From positions 1,935,566 through 1,999,565 of the forward strand of contig OZ007036.1 of NCBI GenBank assembly GCA_963931655.1: 64,000 nucleotides of DNA. The letters are read 5' to 3'. This DNA is from Butyricicoccus_B sp017886875. Its GTDB lineage: Bacteria; Bacillota; Clostridia; Oscillospirales; Butyricicoccaceae. The notes below the pieces were generated by a model. The model ran no database searches. It was given only the letters and a program-made list of their open reading frames with translations, and was not told the DNA's origin. The translations under genes and the position numbers were made by a program. Below, in pieces: positions 41,256 through 49,622 of the stretch (positions within the stretch are counted from its first letter, which is position 1; the number at the start of each line of letters is the position of its first letter).

Positions 41256-41268
41256 TTTGTCAATCAAA
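41256..41268 (+). promoter_or_regulatory. FabT-like operator at the fab operon promoter
   Basis: TTTGTCAATCAAA, a 13-base imperfect palindrome of the FabT type (TTTGNNNNNCAAA), 13 bases downstream of the -10, so in the initial transcribed region. It matches the element before the MarR gene at 49586-49604 in 12 of 14 bases. Confidence 0.6.
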
Positions 41269-41377
41269 CCTACTTATTTGGGCGATTATACCCCACATTG
41301 GTTGGACGAGGTTTTATTTTTTAGTATTTTAGTTAGGCTTTCAAAATAATTGCGGATCTGACAGGAGGTCGAGCAAA

Positions 41378-42358
41378 ATTTTTAGCAAGATTATTGGAAT
41401 GGGTGCCTATACACCAGAGTACCGTCTGACAAATAGCAGATTGGAACAGCTGGTTGATACCAGTGATGAATGGATTGTAAAAAGAACAGGTATCCGTGAG
41501 CGTAGAATAGCTCAAAATGAAACAACATGGCAAATGGCTCTTTCAGCAGCTGAAAAAGCATTAAATGATGCCAAAATATCAGGTGAAGAACTTGATTTAA
41601 TAGTTGTAAGCACTGTAACACCAGATAGCTATACACCAACTGTCGCTTGTGTTCTTCAGGACAAGCTCGGTGCTAAATATGCTATGGCTTATGATATGAA
41701 TGCAGCTTGTTCTGGCTTTGTATATGCAACAGATGTTGCTGATAGTTATATTAAAGCGGGCAAGGCGAAAAATGTGCTTGTCGTTTCTGTAGAACGTCTT
41801 AGCAGTATTATTGATTATACTGATAGGTCAACTTGTGTTATCTTTGGTGATGGTGCAGGTGCAGCCGTTTATACTGCAAGTGAGGAAAAATGTGGCATAC
41901 TTTCCACATATATGCGTGCTGAAGGTGCATTAGGTCATTCACTTTTTGCTGGTGCTCTGCCAGCAGAGCAAGACCCAATTACAGGCGATAGAAAAGTTGA
42001 TGAAAAACGTCGTTTTCTAAAAATGGCAGGCAGTGAAGTATTTAGATTTACTGCAAATGCTGTGCCTGATTCTATTGATAATTCGCTTAAACGTGCAGGC
42101 TTAAACGCTTCAGATATTGACTGGTTTGTGCTTCATCAAGCAAATCTTCGTATTCTTAAAATGGTTGCTGAAAGATATGGTCTTGATAAAGAAAAGGTTT
42201 ATGTAAATATTGACCGTTTCGGTAACACTTCTTCGGCCTCCATTCCTATTTGTTTAGCAGAAATGAAAGAAAAAGGTCTTTTAAAATCAGGTCAGAAAAT
42301 TTTAATTAGTGGATTTGGCGGCGGACTTACTTATGGTGCAGCCGTAATTGAATTATAA
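41378..42358 (+). CDS. fabH: beta-ketoacyl-ACP synthase III, apparent ATT start
   Basis: 326 residues if started at ATT (41378), giving MFSKIIGMGAY; starting at the first conventional codon, ATG 41399, removes the SKIIG strand that forms the N-terminus of KAS III enzymes and has no RBS. AGGAGG lies at 41363-41368, nine bases before the ATT, and no ATG/GTG/TTG exists further upstream in frame near it. Condenses acetyl-CoA with malonyl-ACP. Catalytic Cys in NAACSGF near 114, His in VLHQANLRI near 250, Asn in GNTSSASIP near 280. First gene of the fab operon. Confidence 0.88.
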   Translation: MFSKIIGMGAYTPEYRLTNSRLEQLVDTSDEWIVKRTGIRERRIAQNETTWQMALSAAEKALNDAKISGEELDLIVVSTVTPDSYTPTVACVLQDKLGAKYAMAYDMNAACSGFVYATDVADSYIKAGKAKNVLVVSVERLSSIIDYTDRSTCVIFGDGAGAAVYTASEEKCGILSTYMRAEGALGHSLFAGALPAEQDPITGDRKVDEKRRFLKMAGSEVFRFTANAVPDSIDNSLKRAGLNASDIDWFVLHQANLRILKMVAERYGLDKEKVYVNIDRFGNTSSASIPICLAEMKEKGLLKSGQKILISGFGGGLTYGAAVIEL

Positions 42359-42378
42359 AATAAAGGGGTAAGTTGTAT

Positions 42379-43326
42379 ATGAAAACCAAAATTACCGAAC
42401 TACTTGGAATTGAATATCCAGTTATTCAAGGTGCTATGGCTTGGATTGGTGATGGTGGACTTGCTGCAGCAGTAAGTGAAGCTGGCGGTCTTGGTATTAT
42501 CTCAGGTGGTGCAGCACCAGCTGAATACATAAAAGAACAAATTCATAGAGCAAGAAGTATTACTAAAAAGCCTATCGGTTTAAATATTATGCTTTTAAGC
42601 CCTAATGCAGATGATTTAGCTCAACTTGCAATAGATGAAAAAATCGAGGTTATTACAACTGGTGCAGGTAACCCAGGCAAATATATGGAAAAATGGAAGG
42701 CTGCTAATATCAAGGTTATGCCTGTTGTAGCTTCTGTTGCACTTGCAAAGCGTATGGAAAGAGCGGGTGCTGATGCGGTTATCGCTGAAGGCACTGAGTC
42801 TGGTGGTCATATCGGTGAAACTACTACAATGGCACTGCTTCCACAGGTTGTTGATGGTGTATCAATTCCTGTTATTGGTGCTGGCGGTTGTGCTGATGGT
42901 CGTGGTATGGCAGCGATGATGATGCTTGGTGCTGAGGGCGTTCAGTGCGGTACTATCTTCCTAAGTGCAGAGGAATGCCCAATTTCTGATAAATATAGAG
43001 AGCTTATTTTAAAGGCTAGTGATATTTCAACCGTTGTTACTGGTAGACCAAGCGGTCACCCAGTAAGAGCTATTAAAACTCCTCTTGCTCGTAAATGTAT
43101 GCAGCTTGAAAAATTCCCAACTAATGAGTCTCTTGAGGAACTAGAAGCTGCTACCGCTGGTGCACTTCGCAAGGCTGTACAAGATGGTAACTATGAGGAA
43201 GGCACATTTATGTCTGGTCAGATTGCAGGTCTTGTAAATGAAAAGTCTAATTGCCATGATATCGTTCGTAAAATCACAAATGGAGCAGAAGAACTTCTAA
43301 AAAATGCTGCTTCTCGTATCGGATAA
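42379..43326 (+). CDS. fabK: enoyl-ACP reductase II (FMN-dependent)
   Basis: 315 residues from the ATG at 42379 (AAAGGGGTAAG upstream). Reduces trans-2-enoyl-ACP using NAD(P)H and FMN. NPD/FabK-fold features: EYPVIQGAMAWIGDGGLAAAV, AGGLGIISGG, VTTGAGNP-type segment (ITTGAGNPGKY), AEGTESGGHIGETTTMALLPQVV near 145 (in pieces), GAGGCADGRGMAAMMMLGAEGVQ and GTIFLSAEEC. Presence of FabK implies tolerance to triclosan, as known for other FabK users; inferred, not shown. Second gene of the operon. Confidence 0.95.
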   Translation: MKTKITELLGIEYPVIQGAMAWIGDGGLAAAVSEAGGLGIISGGAAPAEYIKEQIHRARSITKKPIGLNIMLLSPNADDLAQLAIDEKIEVITTGAGNPGKYMEKWKAANIKVMPVVASVALAKRMERAGADAVIAEGTESGGHIGETTTMALLPQVVDGVSIPVIGAGGCADGRGMAAMMMLGAEGVQCGTIFLSAEECPISDKYRELILKASDISTVVTGRPSGHPVRAIKTPLARKCMQLEKFPTNESLEELEAATAGALRKAVQDGNYEEGTFMSGQIAGLVNEKSNCHDIVRKITNGAEELLKNAASRIG

Positions 43327-43336
43327 GGAGAAATTT

Positions 43337-44065
43337 ATGTCAGTTGCAGTTGTAACAGGTGGCTCTCGTGGTATCGGTGCCGCAATAGCAAAGCGTCTTG
43401 CAAAAGATGGTTATGATGTTGTAATTAACTGTGCATCTTCAGTAGAAAAGGCTGAAAATGTTGCAAAAGAATGTCGTGAATTTGGTGTAAAAGCTGTGGC
43501 AATGCAGTGGGACGTGTCCGACCATGCAGCTTGTAAACAGGCACTAGATAAAATTAAAGAGGATATGGGCGTGCCATATGTTCTTGTAAATAATGCAGGT
43601 ATCACTAAAGACGGGCTTATGGTTCGTATGAAGGAAGAACAATTTGATGATGTTATAAGAATTAACCTAAAGGGTGCTTATAATATGCTTCAGTTGTGCG
43701 GTAGCATGATGATGCGTGCTAAACAAGGTAAAATTATCAATATTTCATCAGTTTCTGGTATCGCTGGCAATATGGGACAGATTAACTATTGTGCAGCTAA
43801 AGCAGGGTTAATTGGTATGACTAAAACCGCTGCAAAGGAACTAGGTGCAAGAGGCATTACTGTAAATGCAGTAGCTCCAGGGTTTATTGATACTGATATG
43901 ACAGCTATTTTAAGTGATGATGTCAAAGAGGGTGCAAAAAAGCAAATTTCACTTGGCAGATTTGGCAAGCCAGAAGAAATTGCAGCAGCAGTTGCATTCC
44001 TTGCATCTGATGAAGCTTCATTCATCACAGGTCAGACACTTGTTGTGGACGGCGGTATGATTTAA
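43337..44065 (+). CDS. fabG: 3-oxoacyl-ACP reductase
   Basis: 242 residues from the ATG at 43337, preceded by AAGGAG; the ORF extends 11 codons further into fabK but lacks spacing. Short-chain dehydrogenase using NADPH. Rossmann glycine motif TGGSRGIGAAIA near 7-18, NNAG near 88, catalytic Ser in NISSVSG near 138, YCAAK (Tyr-x3-Lys) near 152, and the typical end ASFITGQTLVVDGGM. Third gene of the operon. Confidence 0.97.
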   Translation: MSVAVVTGGSRGIGAAIAKRLAKDGYDVVINCASSVEKAENVAKECREFGVKAVAMQWDVSDHAACKQALDKIKEDMGVPYVLVNNAGITKDGLMVRMKEEQFDDVIRINLKGAYNMLQLCGSMMMRAKQGKIINISSVSGIAGNMGQINYCAAKAGLIGMTKTAAKELGARGITVNAVAPGFIDTDMTAILSDDVKEGAKKQISLGRFGKPEEIAAAVAFLASDEASFITGQTLVVDGGMI

Positions 44066-44080
44066 GGAGGATTTACCAGA

Positions 44081-45310
44081 ATGGAAAAAGTAGTAGTTAC
44101 AGGTATGGGTGCTGTTACCCCTGTTGGTAACGATGTTGATAGCTTTTGGCAGTCCTTAAAGGCTGGTAAATGCGGAATTGATAAAATCACCCGTTTTGAT
44201 ACAACTGATTTTAAGGTAAAATTAGCAGCAGAATTAAAAGATTTTGATGTTACAAAATATGTTGATAAACGTGAAGCTCGCAGAATGGACGCAAACTGTC
44301 ATTTTGCACTCGCAGCAGCTCAACAGGCAGTAGACCAAGCAGGCTTAAAAGAAGGAAACTTTGACCCATTTAGAACAGGTGTTATCTTTGGTTCTGGTGT
44401 GGGTGGTCTGCATATTGCAGAAGAAGAAATTGTAAAGCTTGAGCATAAAGGTCCTAGCAGAGTTTCACCTCTTGCTATTCCAGAAATGATTGCTAATATG
44501 GCGGCTGCTTATATTTCCATGCGTTTTGGATTTAAAGGCGAAAACTATTGTCCTGTTTCCGCATGTGCAACTGGTAACCATGCAATCGGTGAGGCTATGA
44601 GAGCTATTCGACATGGTTATCAAGATGTTGTTATTTGTGGCGGTACTGAAAATGCTATTATTCCTATCTCTATGGCAGGTTTCCAAAATATGAAGGCTGT
44701 TCATACAGGTGATGACCCAGCATGTGCATCTGTGCCTTTTGATGCTAGACGTTCAGGCTTTGTTATGGGTGAGGGTGCAGGCTGTCTTGTGCTTGAAAGT
44801 TTATCTCATGCTAAAGCTCGTGGTGCAACTATACTTGCTGAGGTTGCAGGCTATGCTGCAAGCGGTGACGCTTACCATATCACTAGCCCAGACCCAGAAG
44901 GCGAGGCGGCAGCTCGTGCAATTTTAGGTGCAATTACAGATGCTGGTTTAACTCCTGCTGATGTAGATTATATCAATGCACATGGTACTTCTACACCAAT
45001 CAATGAAAAATATGAAACCATTGCTATTAAAAAAGCATTTGGTGATGAAGCTTATAATGTAAATATATCTTCTACTAAGTCTATGACTGGTCATTTACTT
45101 GGTGCAGCTGCTGCTATTGAAGCTATAGCTTGTATTTGTGCTATAAATGATGGTATTATTCCGCCGACAATCGGATATGTAGAAAAAGACCCAGATTGTG
45201 ATTTGAATATCACTCCAAATAAGGCAGTAGAAAAGAATGTAAATGTTGCTATTTCAAACGCTCTTGGCTTTGGCGGTCATAACGCTACTGTACTGTTTAA
45301 GAAGGTGTAA
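44081..45310 (+). CDS. fabF: beta-ketoacyl-ACP synthase II
   Basis: 409 residues. Elongation condensing enzyme. VVTGMGAVTPVGNDVDSFW at the N-terminus; catalytic Cys in VSACATGNHAIGEA near 162; catalytic His pair in NAHGTSTPINE near 300 and STKSMTGHLLGAA near 335; ends with SNALGFGGHNATVLF. RBS AAGGAGG. Fourth in the operon and separated from accB by three bases. Confidence 0.97.
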   Translation: MEKVVVTGMGAVTPVGNDVDSFWQSLKAGKCGIDKITRFDTTDFKVKLAAELKDFDVTKYVDKREARRMDANCHFALAAAQQAVDQAGLKEGNFDPFRTGVIFGSGVGGLHIAEEEIVKLEHKGPSRVSPLAIPEMIANMAAAYISMRFGFKGENYCPVSACATGNHAIGEAMRAIRHGYQDVVICGGTENAIIPISMAGFQNMKAVHTGDDPACASVPFDARRSGFVMGEGAGCLVLESLSHAKARGATILAEVAGYAASGDAYHITSPDPEGEAAARAILGAITDAGLTPADVDYINAHGTSTPINEKYETIAIKKAFGDEAYNVNISSTKSMTGHLLGAAAAIEAIACICAINDGIIPPTIGYVEKDPDCDLNITPNKAVEKNVNVAISNALGFGGHNATVLFKKV

Positions 45311-45313
45311 GTT

Positions 45314-45787
45314 ATGGAATTAAATGAAATCAAAGATATTGCCATTGAGCTTATGGACGCTGTAAAATCAAAAGGACTTGCAGAACTGTCCATTGATACT
45401 AAGTATGTAAAAATTAAAATTAGGGGTAATGAACCAGCTCCAGTTGTAGTTGCAGCACCTGCAGCCGCTGCTCCAGCGGCTGCACCAGTGCCAGCGCCTT
45501 CTTCTGTACCACAGGCAGCAGCTCCTGCTGCTCCTGCAGAAGAAGAAATCGTTGGTACAAAAGTAACTGCTCCACTTGTTGGCACATTTTATTCAACTCC
45601 ATCTCCAGATGAACCTCCTTTTATTGAGGTTGGTCAATCTGTTAAAAAGGGCGACACCCTGTTTATTATAGAGGCTATGAAAACTATGAATGAAATTGTA
45701 GCTCCTTGTGATGGTACAGTAAGCCGTATTATGGCTCAGTCAGGTGATATGGTTGAATATGACCAGACTATTGTTGTAATCGTTTAA
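45314..45787 (+). CDS. accB: biotin carboxyl carrier protein of acetyl-CoA carboxylase
   Basis: 157 residues. N-terminal helix (MELNEIKDIAIELMDAVKS), then an Ala/Pro-rich mobile linker (about 45-80), then the biotinyl domain. Biotin site is EAMKTMNEIVAPCDG near 120, with the target Lys in AMKT (family usually AMKM/AMKL). Carries carboxybiotin between AccC and AccAD. Begins three bases after fabF, so likely coupled. Confidence 0.96.
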   Translation: MELNEIKDIAIELMDAVKSKGLAELSIDTKYVKIKIRGNEPAPVVVAAPAAAAPAAAPVPAPSSVPQAAAPAAPAEEEIVGTKVTAPLVGTFYSTPSPDEPPFIEVGQSVKKGDTLFIIEAMKTMNEIVAPCDGTVSRIMAQSGDMVEYDQTIVVIV

Positions 45788-45803
45788 TAGGAGGGTACAT
45801 AAA

Positions 45804-46226
45804 ATGCTTAATAAAGAACAAATTATGGAGATTTTACCTCATAGACCTCCAATGCTTCTTGTAGATGAGATTATTGAAATGGACGAAGAACATGCTGTTG
45901 GCACTCTGCACTTAACTGGTGATGAGTTTTTCTTCCAAGGTCATTTTCCAAATAATCCAATTATGCCAGCTGTTTTCCGCTTAGAGGCACTCGCTCAAGT
46001 TGGTGGTGTTGCACTTTTAAGCATACCTGAATTTAGAGGTAAGACCGCTGTTTACACTGGTATTGACAATGCAAAGTTCCGTTCTATGGTAAAGCCAGGA
46101 GATACACTGCGTATGGAAATTAAATTTGTAAAGCGTCGTGGTAAGTTGGCTGTAGCTCAAGGCGTAGCTTATGTTGGCGATGAAAAAGCCGCAGAAGCTG
46201 AAATTAAATGTATGGTTGTTGACTAA
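45804..46226 (+). CDS. fabZ: 3-hydroxyacyl-ACP dehydratase FabZ
   Basis: 140 residues, hotdog fold. Dehydrates 3-hydroxyacyl-ACP. LPHRPPMLLVDEI at the N-terminus and GHFPNNPIMPAVFRLEALAQVGGV near 46-70 (His and Glu are the catalytic residues; read here in pieces GHFPNNPIMPA and LEALAQ). Most FabZ have MPGV at the helix start; this has MPAV, a conservative oddity. No FabA or FabM homologue adjoins, so the route to unsaturated chains is unknown. RBS AGGAGGGTAC. Confidence 0.94.
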   Translation: MLNKEQIMEILPHRPPMLLVDEIIEMDEEHAVGTLHLTGDEFFFQGHFPNNPIMPAVFRLEALAQVGGVALLSIPEFRGKTAVYTGIDNAKFRSMVKPGDTLRMEIKFVKRRGKLAVAQGVAYVGDEKAAEAEIKCMVVD

Positions 46227-46242
46227 TGCAGGGGGCAAATTT

Positions 46243-47601
46243 ATGTTTCGTAAAGTGCTGATTGCAAACCGTGGTGAGATTGCTGTGCGTGTTATTCAAG
46301 CATGCCGTGATTTAGGTGTAATCTCAGTTGCGGTATATTCACAGGCTGATAAAGATGCACTTCATGCACAAATTGCTGATGAAGCGGTATGTATTGGCCC
46401 AGCTCCTGCAAAGGATAGCTATCTTAATATGGAAAATATAATTTCCGCTGCCATTTCAACAGGTTGCCAAGCAATTCACCCTGGATTTGGTTTTCTTTCT
46501 GAAAATGCTGAATTTGCAAATATGGTAGAGCAAAACGGTCTTGCATTTATAGGCCCTAAAGCTGAAACCATTAGAAAAATGGGCGATAAATCCGAGGCAA
46601 AACGCACTGCAATAGCGGCAAATGTACCAGTTGCACTTGGTACAGATGGTGCAGTTGCTGATTTTGATGAGGCTAAACGTGAAGCCGATAGAATAGGTTA
46701 TCCTATTATGTGCAAGGCAGCAGCAGGCGGTGGCGGTAAAGGTATTAGAGTTGCATTTACTGCTGATGAGCTTAAAAACGCTTATGATGCGGCAAGCAGT
46801 GAAGCAGGGGCAAATTTTGGCGACTCAAGAGTTTATCTTGAAAGATATGTACATAATCCACGTCATATTGAAGTGCAAATTTTAGGCGATGGTCAAGGTA
46901 ATGTAATTCATCTTTTTGAGCGTGAATGTTCTATTCAGCGTAGACATCAAAAACTAATTGAGGAAGCACCATCTTTCTTTGCTGATGATGACTTTAGACA
47001 GCGTATTTGTACAGCCGCTGCAAATCTAGCTCGTGCGGTAAATTATCGTGGTGCAGGTACAGTTGAATTTTTAGCCGATGAACAGAAAAATTTCTATTTC
47101 TGTGAAATGAACACTCGTATTCAAGTTGAACACCCTGTAACCGAACAGGTAACAGGTGTAGACCTAGTATGTGAACAGCTTAAAATTGCATCAGGTGAAA
47201 AGCTTTCTTTTAAACAAGAGGATATAAAACTCCGTGGTCATGCGATTGAATGTCGTATCAATGCGGAAGACCCAAATAGAAATTTTGCACCATGTCCGGG
47301 CACTATTAAATCTATGCATCTTGCAGGTGGTGCGGGTGTTCGTATTGATACCGCAGCATATCAAGGCTATACAATTCCGCCATATTATGATAGTATGATA
47401 GGTAAGATGATAGTTTATGGTGCAGACCGTAATCAAGCTATTGCACGAATGAAACGTGCACTCGCTGAAACTCTATTCGAGGGTATACAGACTACAACAG
47501 ACTATCAAATGAATATTCTGTCATCTGAAGCTTTTGCAACTGGTAATTTTCATACAAATTCTATTGCAAATGGTGATTTTGACAAAAAAGATGATGAATA
47601 A
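46243..47601 (+). CDS. accC: acetyl-CoA carboxylase, biotin carboxylase subunit
   Basis: 452 residues from the ATG at 46243 (CAGGGGGCAAAT upstream); an ORF start at 46171 lies inside fabZ. ATP-grasp enzyme that carboxylates biotin on AccB. FRKVLIANRGEIAVRVIQAC at the N-terminus, glycine loop AAAGGGGKGIRVAF near 160, HIEVQILGDGQGNVIHLFER, QVEHPVTEQVTGVDLV near 290, and RINAEDP. Length is normal for AccC. Co-directional with accB and accD. Confidence 0.97.
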   Translation: MFRKVLIANRGEIAVRVIQACRDLGVISVAVYSQADKDALHAQIADEAVCIGPAPAKDSYLNMENIISAAISTGCQAIHPGFGFLSENAEFANMVEQNGLAFIGPKAETIRKMGDKSEAKRTAIAANVPVALGTDGAVADFDEAKREADRIGYPIMCKAAAGGGGKGIRVAFTADELKNAYDAASSEAGANFGDSRVYLERYVHNPRHIEVQILGDGQGNVIHLFERECSIQRRHQKLIEEAPSFFADDDFRQRICTAAANLARAVNYRGAGTVEFLADEQKNFYFCEMNTRIQVEHPVTEQVTGVDLVCEQLKIASGEKLSFKQEDIKLRGHAIECRINAEDPNRNFAPCPGTIKSMHLAGGAGVRIDTAAYQGYTIPPYYDSMIGKMIVYGADRNQAIARMKRALAETLFEGIQTTTDYQMNILSSEAFATGNFHTNSIANGDFDKKDDE

Positions 47602-47613
47602 GGAGGTGTTCGC

Positions 47614-48471
47614 TTGTTAATCGATTTATTTCAGAAAACCCGTGACAGCTCTATGCGTATGAAGGGTGAGGAGGAAAAAAAGCCGACTAAGGTTTGTAAA
47701 GGCTGCGGGGCAGAGCTTAAAGCTCTAACATTTGGTAAAAACCTTTATGTTTGCCCTGTTTGTGGTCGTTATAGCCGTCTGCTTGCAAGAACTCGTATTC
47801 GATTTACAGCGGATACAGATAGTTTTCATGAATTGTTTAATGGTCTTAAAACTTTAAACCCATTAGAGTTTGAAGGTTATACCGAAAAGGTTCGTGAGCT
47901 AGTTAAGAAAACTGGTATGAATGATGCTGTTGTAACAGGTGTTTGTACAATCGGTGGTATTCAAACCTGTTTAGGTGTTATGGATAGCCATTTTATGATG
48001 GCATCTATGGGCAGTGTTGTTGGTGAAAAACTAACAAGACTTTTTGAATATGCAACTGAGCATGAACTACCTGTTGTATTATTCACTTGCTCAGGTGGTG
48101 CAAGAATGCAAGAAGGTATGTTTTCACTTTTACAGATGGCTAAGGTTTCTGGTGCAGTTCGCAGACACTCTGATGCAGGACTTCTCTATATAACTGTGCT
48201 TACTGACCCTACAACTGGCGGTGTTACTGCAAGTTATGCATCTTTAGGTGATATTATTTTAGCAGAACCACACACAACTATTGGTTTTGCAGGCAGACGT
48301 GTTATTGAAGGCACTATTGGCGAAAAATTGCCAGATGATTTCCAAACTTCAGAATTTTTGCGTGACCATGGTTTCTGTGACAAAATTGTGCCAAGAAACC
48401 AAATGAAGCAAACTCTTACTGCTCTGCTTTCTATGCACCAAAATTCAGCTAAAGGTAAAAAGGGCAGGTGA
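47614..48471 (+). CDS. accD: acetyl-CoA carboxylase, carboxyltransferase beta subunit
   Basis: 285 residues beginning with TTG (47614) after AAGGAGGTG. N-terminal four-cysteine zinc finger (CKGCGAELKALTFGKNLYVC, then PVCGR), typical of bacterial AccD, followed by the crotonase-fold domain: VMDSHFMMASMGSVVGEKLTR near 128, TCSGGARMQEGMFSLLQMAK near 160, TDPTTGGVTASYA near 200. Transfers the carboxyl to acetyl-CoA with AccA. The stop overlaps the region of accA RBS. Confidence 0.97.
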   Translation: MLIDLFQKTRDSSMRMKGEEEKKPTKVCKGCGAELKALTFGKNLYVCPVCGRYSRLLARTRIRFTADTDSFHELFNGLKTLNPLEFEGYTEKVRELVKKTGMNDAVVTGVCTIGGIQTCLGVMDSHFMMASMGSVVGEKLTRLFEYATEHELPVVLFTCSGGARMQEGMFSLLQMAKVSGAVRRHSDAGLLYITVLTDPTTGGVTASYASLGDIILAEPHTTIGFAGRRVIEGTIGEKLPDDFQTSEFLRDHGFCDKIVPRNQMKQTLTALLSMHQNSAKGKKGR

Positions 48472-48476
48472 TACAT

Positions 48477-49262
48477 ATGGCTTCAGTAAAAGAAAAATTA
48501 CAGATTATTCATGACCCTAAACGCCCAACTATTGATGATTATGTAAACACTTTATTTGATAATTTTATCGAGCTTCATGGCGATAGAGCTTATGGTGAAG
48601 ATAGTGCAATTTGTGCAGGTATAGCAACTTTTGCAGGTATGCCTGTAACTGTAATCGGTCATAGAAAGGGTAAAACCACTGAGCAAAATATTTCAGCAAA
48701 CTTTGGTATGCCACACCCAGAAGGCTATAGAAAAGCACTTCGTTTAGCTCATCAAGCGGAAAAATTCGGCAGACCTGTTATATGTTTTGTTGATACACCA
48801 GGTGCATTTTGTGGTGTAGGTGCGGAAGAACGTGGTCAAGGTGAGGCTATCGCTAAATGTCTTTATGATTTTATGGCACTTCGCACTCCTGTTGTAAGCA
48901 TTGTAACAGGTGAAGGCGGTTCTGGTGGTGCACTCGCTCTTGCTGTTGCTGATAGAGTGCTTATGCTTGAAAATGCTCTATATTCGGTTATTTCTCCTCG
49001 TGGCTGTGCTTCTATCCTTTGGAAAGATGCAAGCAGAGAAATTGAAGCGGCCGAATGTCTAAAAATAACTGCTCAAGACCTTTATAATTTTGGTATGATT
49101 GAGGGCATTATTCCAGAAAACTCAATTATGAAAAATGTGAAAAAAGCATTGACTTTTGTTTTGCGTGAACTTAATTTGCAAAATGATATTGACGAAATGC
49201 TTCAAAAACGTTATGATAAATTCCGTAAGATCGGAGTTTTTCAAGAAATAAATCAGATCTAA
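48477..49262 (+). CDS. accA: acetyl-CoA carboxylase, carboxyltransferase alpha subunit
   Basis: 261 residues from the ATG at 48477, behind GGGCAGGTG; GTG at 48468 would overlap the accD stop and is a less likely alternative. Shorter than E. coli AccA (319) because the N-terminal helical extension is reduced, as in several Firmicutes. Crotonase-fold features: FIELHGDRAYGED, VIGHRKGKTT, GMPHPEGYRKALRLAHQAEKF (in part), DTPGAFCGVGAEERGQGEAIA, and GEGGSGGALALAVADRVLMLE near 150. Forms an A2B2-type complex with AccD. Confidence 0.96.
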   Translation: MASVKEKLQIIHDPKRPTIDDYVNTLFDNFIELHGDRAYGEDSAICAGIATFAGMPVTVIGHRKGKTTEQNISANFGMPHPEGYRKALRLAHQAEKFGRPVICFVDTPGAFCGVGAEERGQGEAIAKCLYDFMALRTPVVSIVTGEGGSGGALALAVADRVLMLENALYSVISPRGCASILWKDASREIEAAECLKITAQDLYNFGMIEGIIPENSIMKNVKKALTFVLRELNLQNDIDEMLQKRYDKFRKIGVFQEINQI

Positions 49263-49287
49263 AAAAATAGTAAGGAGAGTAATACTT

Positions 49288-49512
49288 ATGTTCGAGAAAA
49301 TTTGCGAGCTTTTAGCTGACAAGTTTGACGCTGATGCTTCCACAATGACAATGGAAACTTCTATCAAGGAGGATTTAAACGCTGATTCACTAGACGTTGT
49401 TGAGCTGATGATGGACCTTGAGGAAAACTTCGGCATCACCATTAGCGATGAAGAGGCTATGAAGATGTCAACTATCGGTGATATCGTTAAGTATATCGAA
49501 GATAATCAGTAA
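49288..49512 (+). CDS. acpP: acyl carrier protein
   Basis: 74 residues, highly acidic. The phosphopantetheine attachment Ser is in LNADSLDVVELMMDLEENFG, at about residue 37, and ISDEEAMKMSTIGDIVKYIE forms the last helices. RBS AAGGAG. It ends the fab operon, after accA; in many clostridia acpP lies near the front, next to fabH or fabK. Confidence 0.97.
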   Translation: MFEKICELLADKFDADASTMTMETSIKEDLNADSLDVVELMMDLEENFGITISDEEAMKMSTIGDIVKYIEDNQ

Positions 49513-49519
49513 TTTAATA

Positions 49520-49551
49520 AAGGCTGCCGCTTAGCTTAGGCAGCTTTTTTT
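49520..49551 (+). terminator. terminator of the fab operon
   Basis: GCTGCC/GGCAGC stem extended by A-T and G-T pairs and followed by T7. Confidence 0.85.
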
Positions 49552-49556
49552 ATATA

Positions 49557-49585
49557 TTGTGTATCTATAGTGCTTATGATATAAT
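49557..49585 (+). promoter_or_regulatory. promoter of the MarR-family regulator gene
   Basis: TTGTGT (49557-49562), 17-base spacer, TATAAT (49580-49585). Confidence 0.65.
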
Positions 49586-49604
49586 TAGTTTGTCAAATAA
49601 ACTA
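49586..49604 (+). promoter_or_regulatory. operator of the MarR/FabT-like regulator
   Basis: TAGTTT (49586-49591), seven-base centre GTCAAAT, AAACTA (49599-49604): a perfect inverted repeat abutting the -10. Its core TTTGTCAAATAAAC is nearly the same as the element at the fabH promoter, which suggests autoregulation and joint control. Confidence 0.7.
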
Positions 49605-49622
49605 TTGAACAGGAGAACTATA

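Noticed and set aside
45277..45602. Ala/Gly-rich and Leu/Gln-rich minus-strand ORFs
   Set aside because: Shadows of the Ala/Pro linker of accB.
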